Below the pieces are notes generated by a model. That model was not told the DNA's origin. It saw nothing but the letters and a program-made list of their open reading frames with translations, and ran no database searches. A DNA stretch of 64,000 nucleotides from Achromobacter aegrifaciens (GTDB lineage Bacteria > Pseudomonadota > Gammaproteobacteria > Burkholderiales > Burkholderiaceae_B): contig NZ_CADIJY010000005.1 of NCBI RefSeq assembly GCF_902859735.1, positions 62,001-126,000 of the forward strand. The letters run 5' to 3'. Positions 63,272-64,000 of this stretch are shown here, in pieces; the first letter of the stretch is position 1, and every line of letters begins with the position of its first letter. Both the position numbers and the translations under genes were made by a program.

Positions 63272-63913
63272 ATGAACCCTGTCATCGACGGCATTCAGAT
63301 TCCCGACAGCAAGCTCGCCCGCGAAATCACGGAATTGGTGCGCGACACCGCCACGCCGCTGCTGTTCCACCACTCCAGCCGGGTCTACTACTTCGGCGCG
63401 CTTGCCGGCAAGCGGCGCGGACTGAAGTTCGACCCGGAATTGCTCTATTGCGGCTGCATGTTCCACGACATGGGCCTGACGCATCAGCACAGCAGCGACT
63501 GCTGCCGCTTCGAAGTGGACGGCGCCAACGCAGCGCGCGATTTCCTTGGCAGCCGCGGCATCGCCCAACAGGACATCGATCTGGTGTGGACCGCCATTGC
63601 GCTGCACACGACGCCCGGCATTCCCGAATTCATGCATCCGGTGGTCGCGCTGGTGACGGCGGGCGTGGAAATGGACGTGCTGGGCCTGACCTACGGCGAC
63701 TACAGCGACACCCAGCGCGAAGCCGTGGTCGCTGCGCATCCACGCGGGCCAGGCTTCAAGGAAGAAATCATCCAGGCGTTCTACGACGGCATCAAACACA
63801 AGCCGCAGACGACCTTCGGCAACGTCAAGGCCGATGTCATCGCCGACAAGGAACCGGCCTTCAGGCCCGGCAATTTTTGCAGCGTGATCCGCGGCTCGCG
63901 CTGGCCGGGCTGA
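63272..63913 (+). CDS. HD-domain metal-dependent phosphohydrolase-like protein
   Basis: This 213-residue protein has the HD metal ligands in LLFHHSSRVYYFGAL, CGCMFHDMGLTHQHSSDCCRFEVDGANAARDFL and IALHTTPGIPEFMHPVV. The overall pattern (HSSRVYYFG, FHDMGLT, HTTPGIP) resembles cyanamide-hydratase-like HD proteins rather than nucleotide phosphohydrolases. Divergent placement from a GlxA/AraC regulator suggests induction by a small nitrogenous compound; the substrate is a guess. Confidence 0.85.
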   Translation: MNPVIDGIQIPDSKLAREITELVRDTATPLLFHHSSRVYYFGALAGKRRGLKFDPELLYCGCMFHDMGLTHQHSSDCCRFEVDGANAARDFLGSRGIAQQDIDLVWTAIALHTTPGIPEFMHPVVALVTAGVEMDVLGLTYGDYSDTQREAVVAAHPRGPGFKEEIIQAFYDGIKHKPQTTFGNVKADVIADKEPAFRPGNFCSVIRGSRWPG

Positions 63914-63920
63914 ACCTGCT

Positions 63921-63945
63921 GCGCCGCGCAAGCGGCGCCCCCGGT
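63921..63945. terminator. Hairpin between the HD-domain gene and the right-edge gene
   Basis: GCGCCGC at 63921-63927 pairs with GCGGCGC at 63932-63938, followed on the + strand by CCCCGGTTTT. It sits between convergent gene ends. Confidence 0.5.
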
Positions 63946-63946
63946 T

Positions 63947-64000
63947 TTAGTCCAGCGCAACCTTCAGCCGCGCCTGCACCAACTGGCGCAGCACCAGGAG
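63947..64000 (-). CDS. C-terminal end of a gene cut by the right window edge
   Basis: Reading the - strand from the window edge gives LLVLRQLVQARLKVALD followed by TAA at 63949-63947. The frame is open to the edge, codon use fits the neighbours, and a hairpin follows. Only 17 residues are visible, so no family can be named. Confidence 0.4.
   Translation of the reverse strand, partial: LLVLRQLVQARLKVALD

Overview
The window is GC-rich, densely coded chromosomal DNA from a betaproteobacterium, most likely an Alcaligenaceae member close to Achromobacter or Bordetella. The signs are three Bug-type (TctC-like) solute receptors, an FhaC/FhaB two-partner secretion pair, a tandem pair of LpxL-like acyltransferases, and several conserved housekeeping blocks (dapF-DUF484-xerC, hslVU, lipB/lipA, an SAH riboswitch before ahcY). 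I see no rRNA, tRNA, insertion sequence, prophage or CRISPR array. About 62 genes are supported, two of them cut by the window edges.

Layout. 1-2490 (-): filamentous-haemagglutinin-type TpsA (cut off by the left edge) and its TpsB transporter. 2781-10971: ung, a DEAD-box helicase with a long RGG-like tail, a MidA-type methyltransferase, cca, a lytic transglycosylase and fau. 10972-15535: a four-gene operon (circularly permuted ATP-grasp, alpha-E, transglutaminase, Anbu proteasome-like peptidase) behind a sigma-54 promoter and a perfect NtrC dyad. 15883-16677: a lone DUF3800 gene with atypical surroundings. 16809-22427: an IclR-controlled CoA-dependent catabolic cluster (MaoC hydratase, CitE-like lyase, CaiB-like CoA-transferase) between two Bug receptors, resembling itaconate/citramalate degradation. 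22496-25453 (-): SAH riboswitch, ahcY, a small membrane protein and metF, forming a methyl-cycle operon. 25490-26911 (-): a glycosyltransferase and a DUF1289 protein. 27023-32038: a LysR-controlled operon of Bug receptor, leuCD-like isomerase and a fluoroacetate-dehalogenase-like hydrolase. 32078-35987: a two-module Lrp-like regulator, an MHS-type transporter and an amidase. 36058-41921: metK, two lipid A acyltransferases, dapF, DUF484 and xerC. 41980-49171: a zinc-homeostasis block (a six-gene operon from a small membrane ORF through znuCBA and DUF1007 to an RcnA-like permease; divergent zur; a COG0523 GTPase; a DksA lacking its zinc-finger cysteines) with a Zur-like box. 49270-51268: hslVU behind a sigma-32-like promoter. 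51396-55897: a CusF-like protein, a cobalamin adenosyltransferase and rmlBDAC. 55899-63913: lipoate genes interrupted by a headless LacI-type protein and a Sel1 protein, then DUF493, a D-amino-acid aminotransferase, a DD-carboxypeptidase, a GlxA-type regulator and an HD-domain protein. A gene fragment lies at the right edge.

The main points for follow-up are the nitrogen-type control in front of the ATP-grasp/alpha-E/transglutaminase/Anbu operon, a 36-bp sequence shared by the IclR gene start and the promoter region of its presumed target operon, a complete fluoroacetate-dehalogenase active site next to an aconitase-family isomerase, and a previously uncalled 56-residue membrane ORF translationally coupled to znuC. 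All functions are assigned by reading motifs; no database search was possible.
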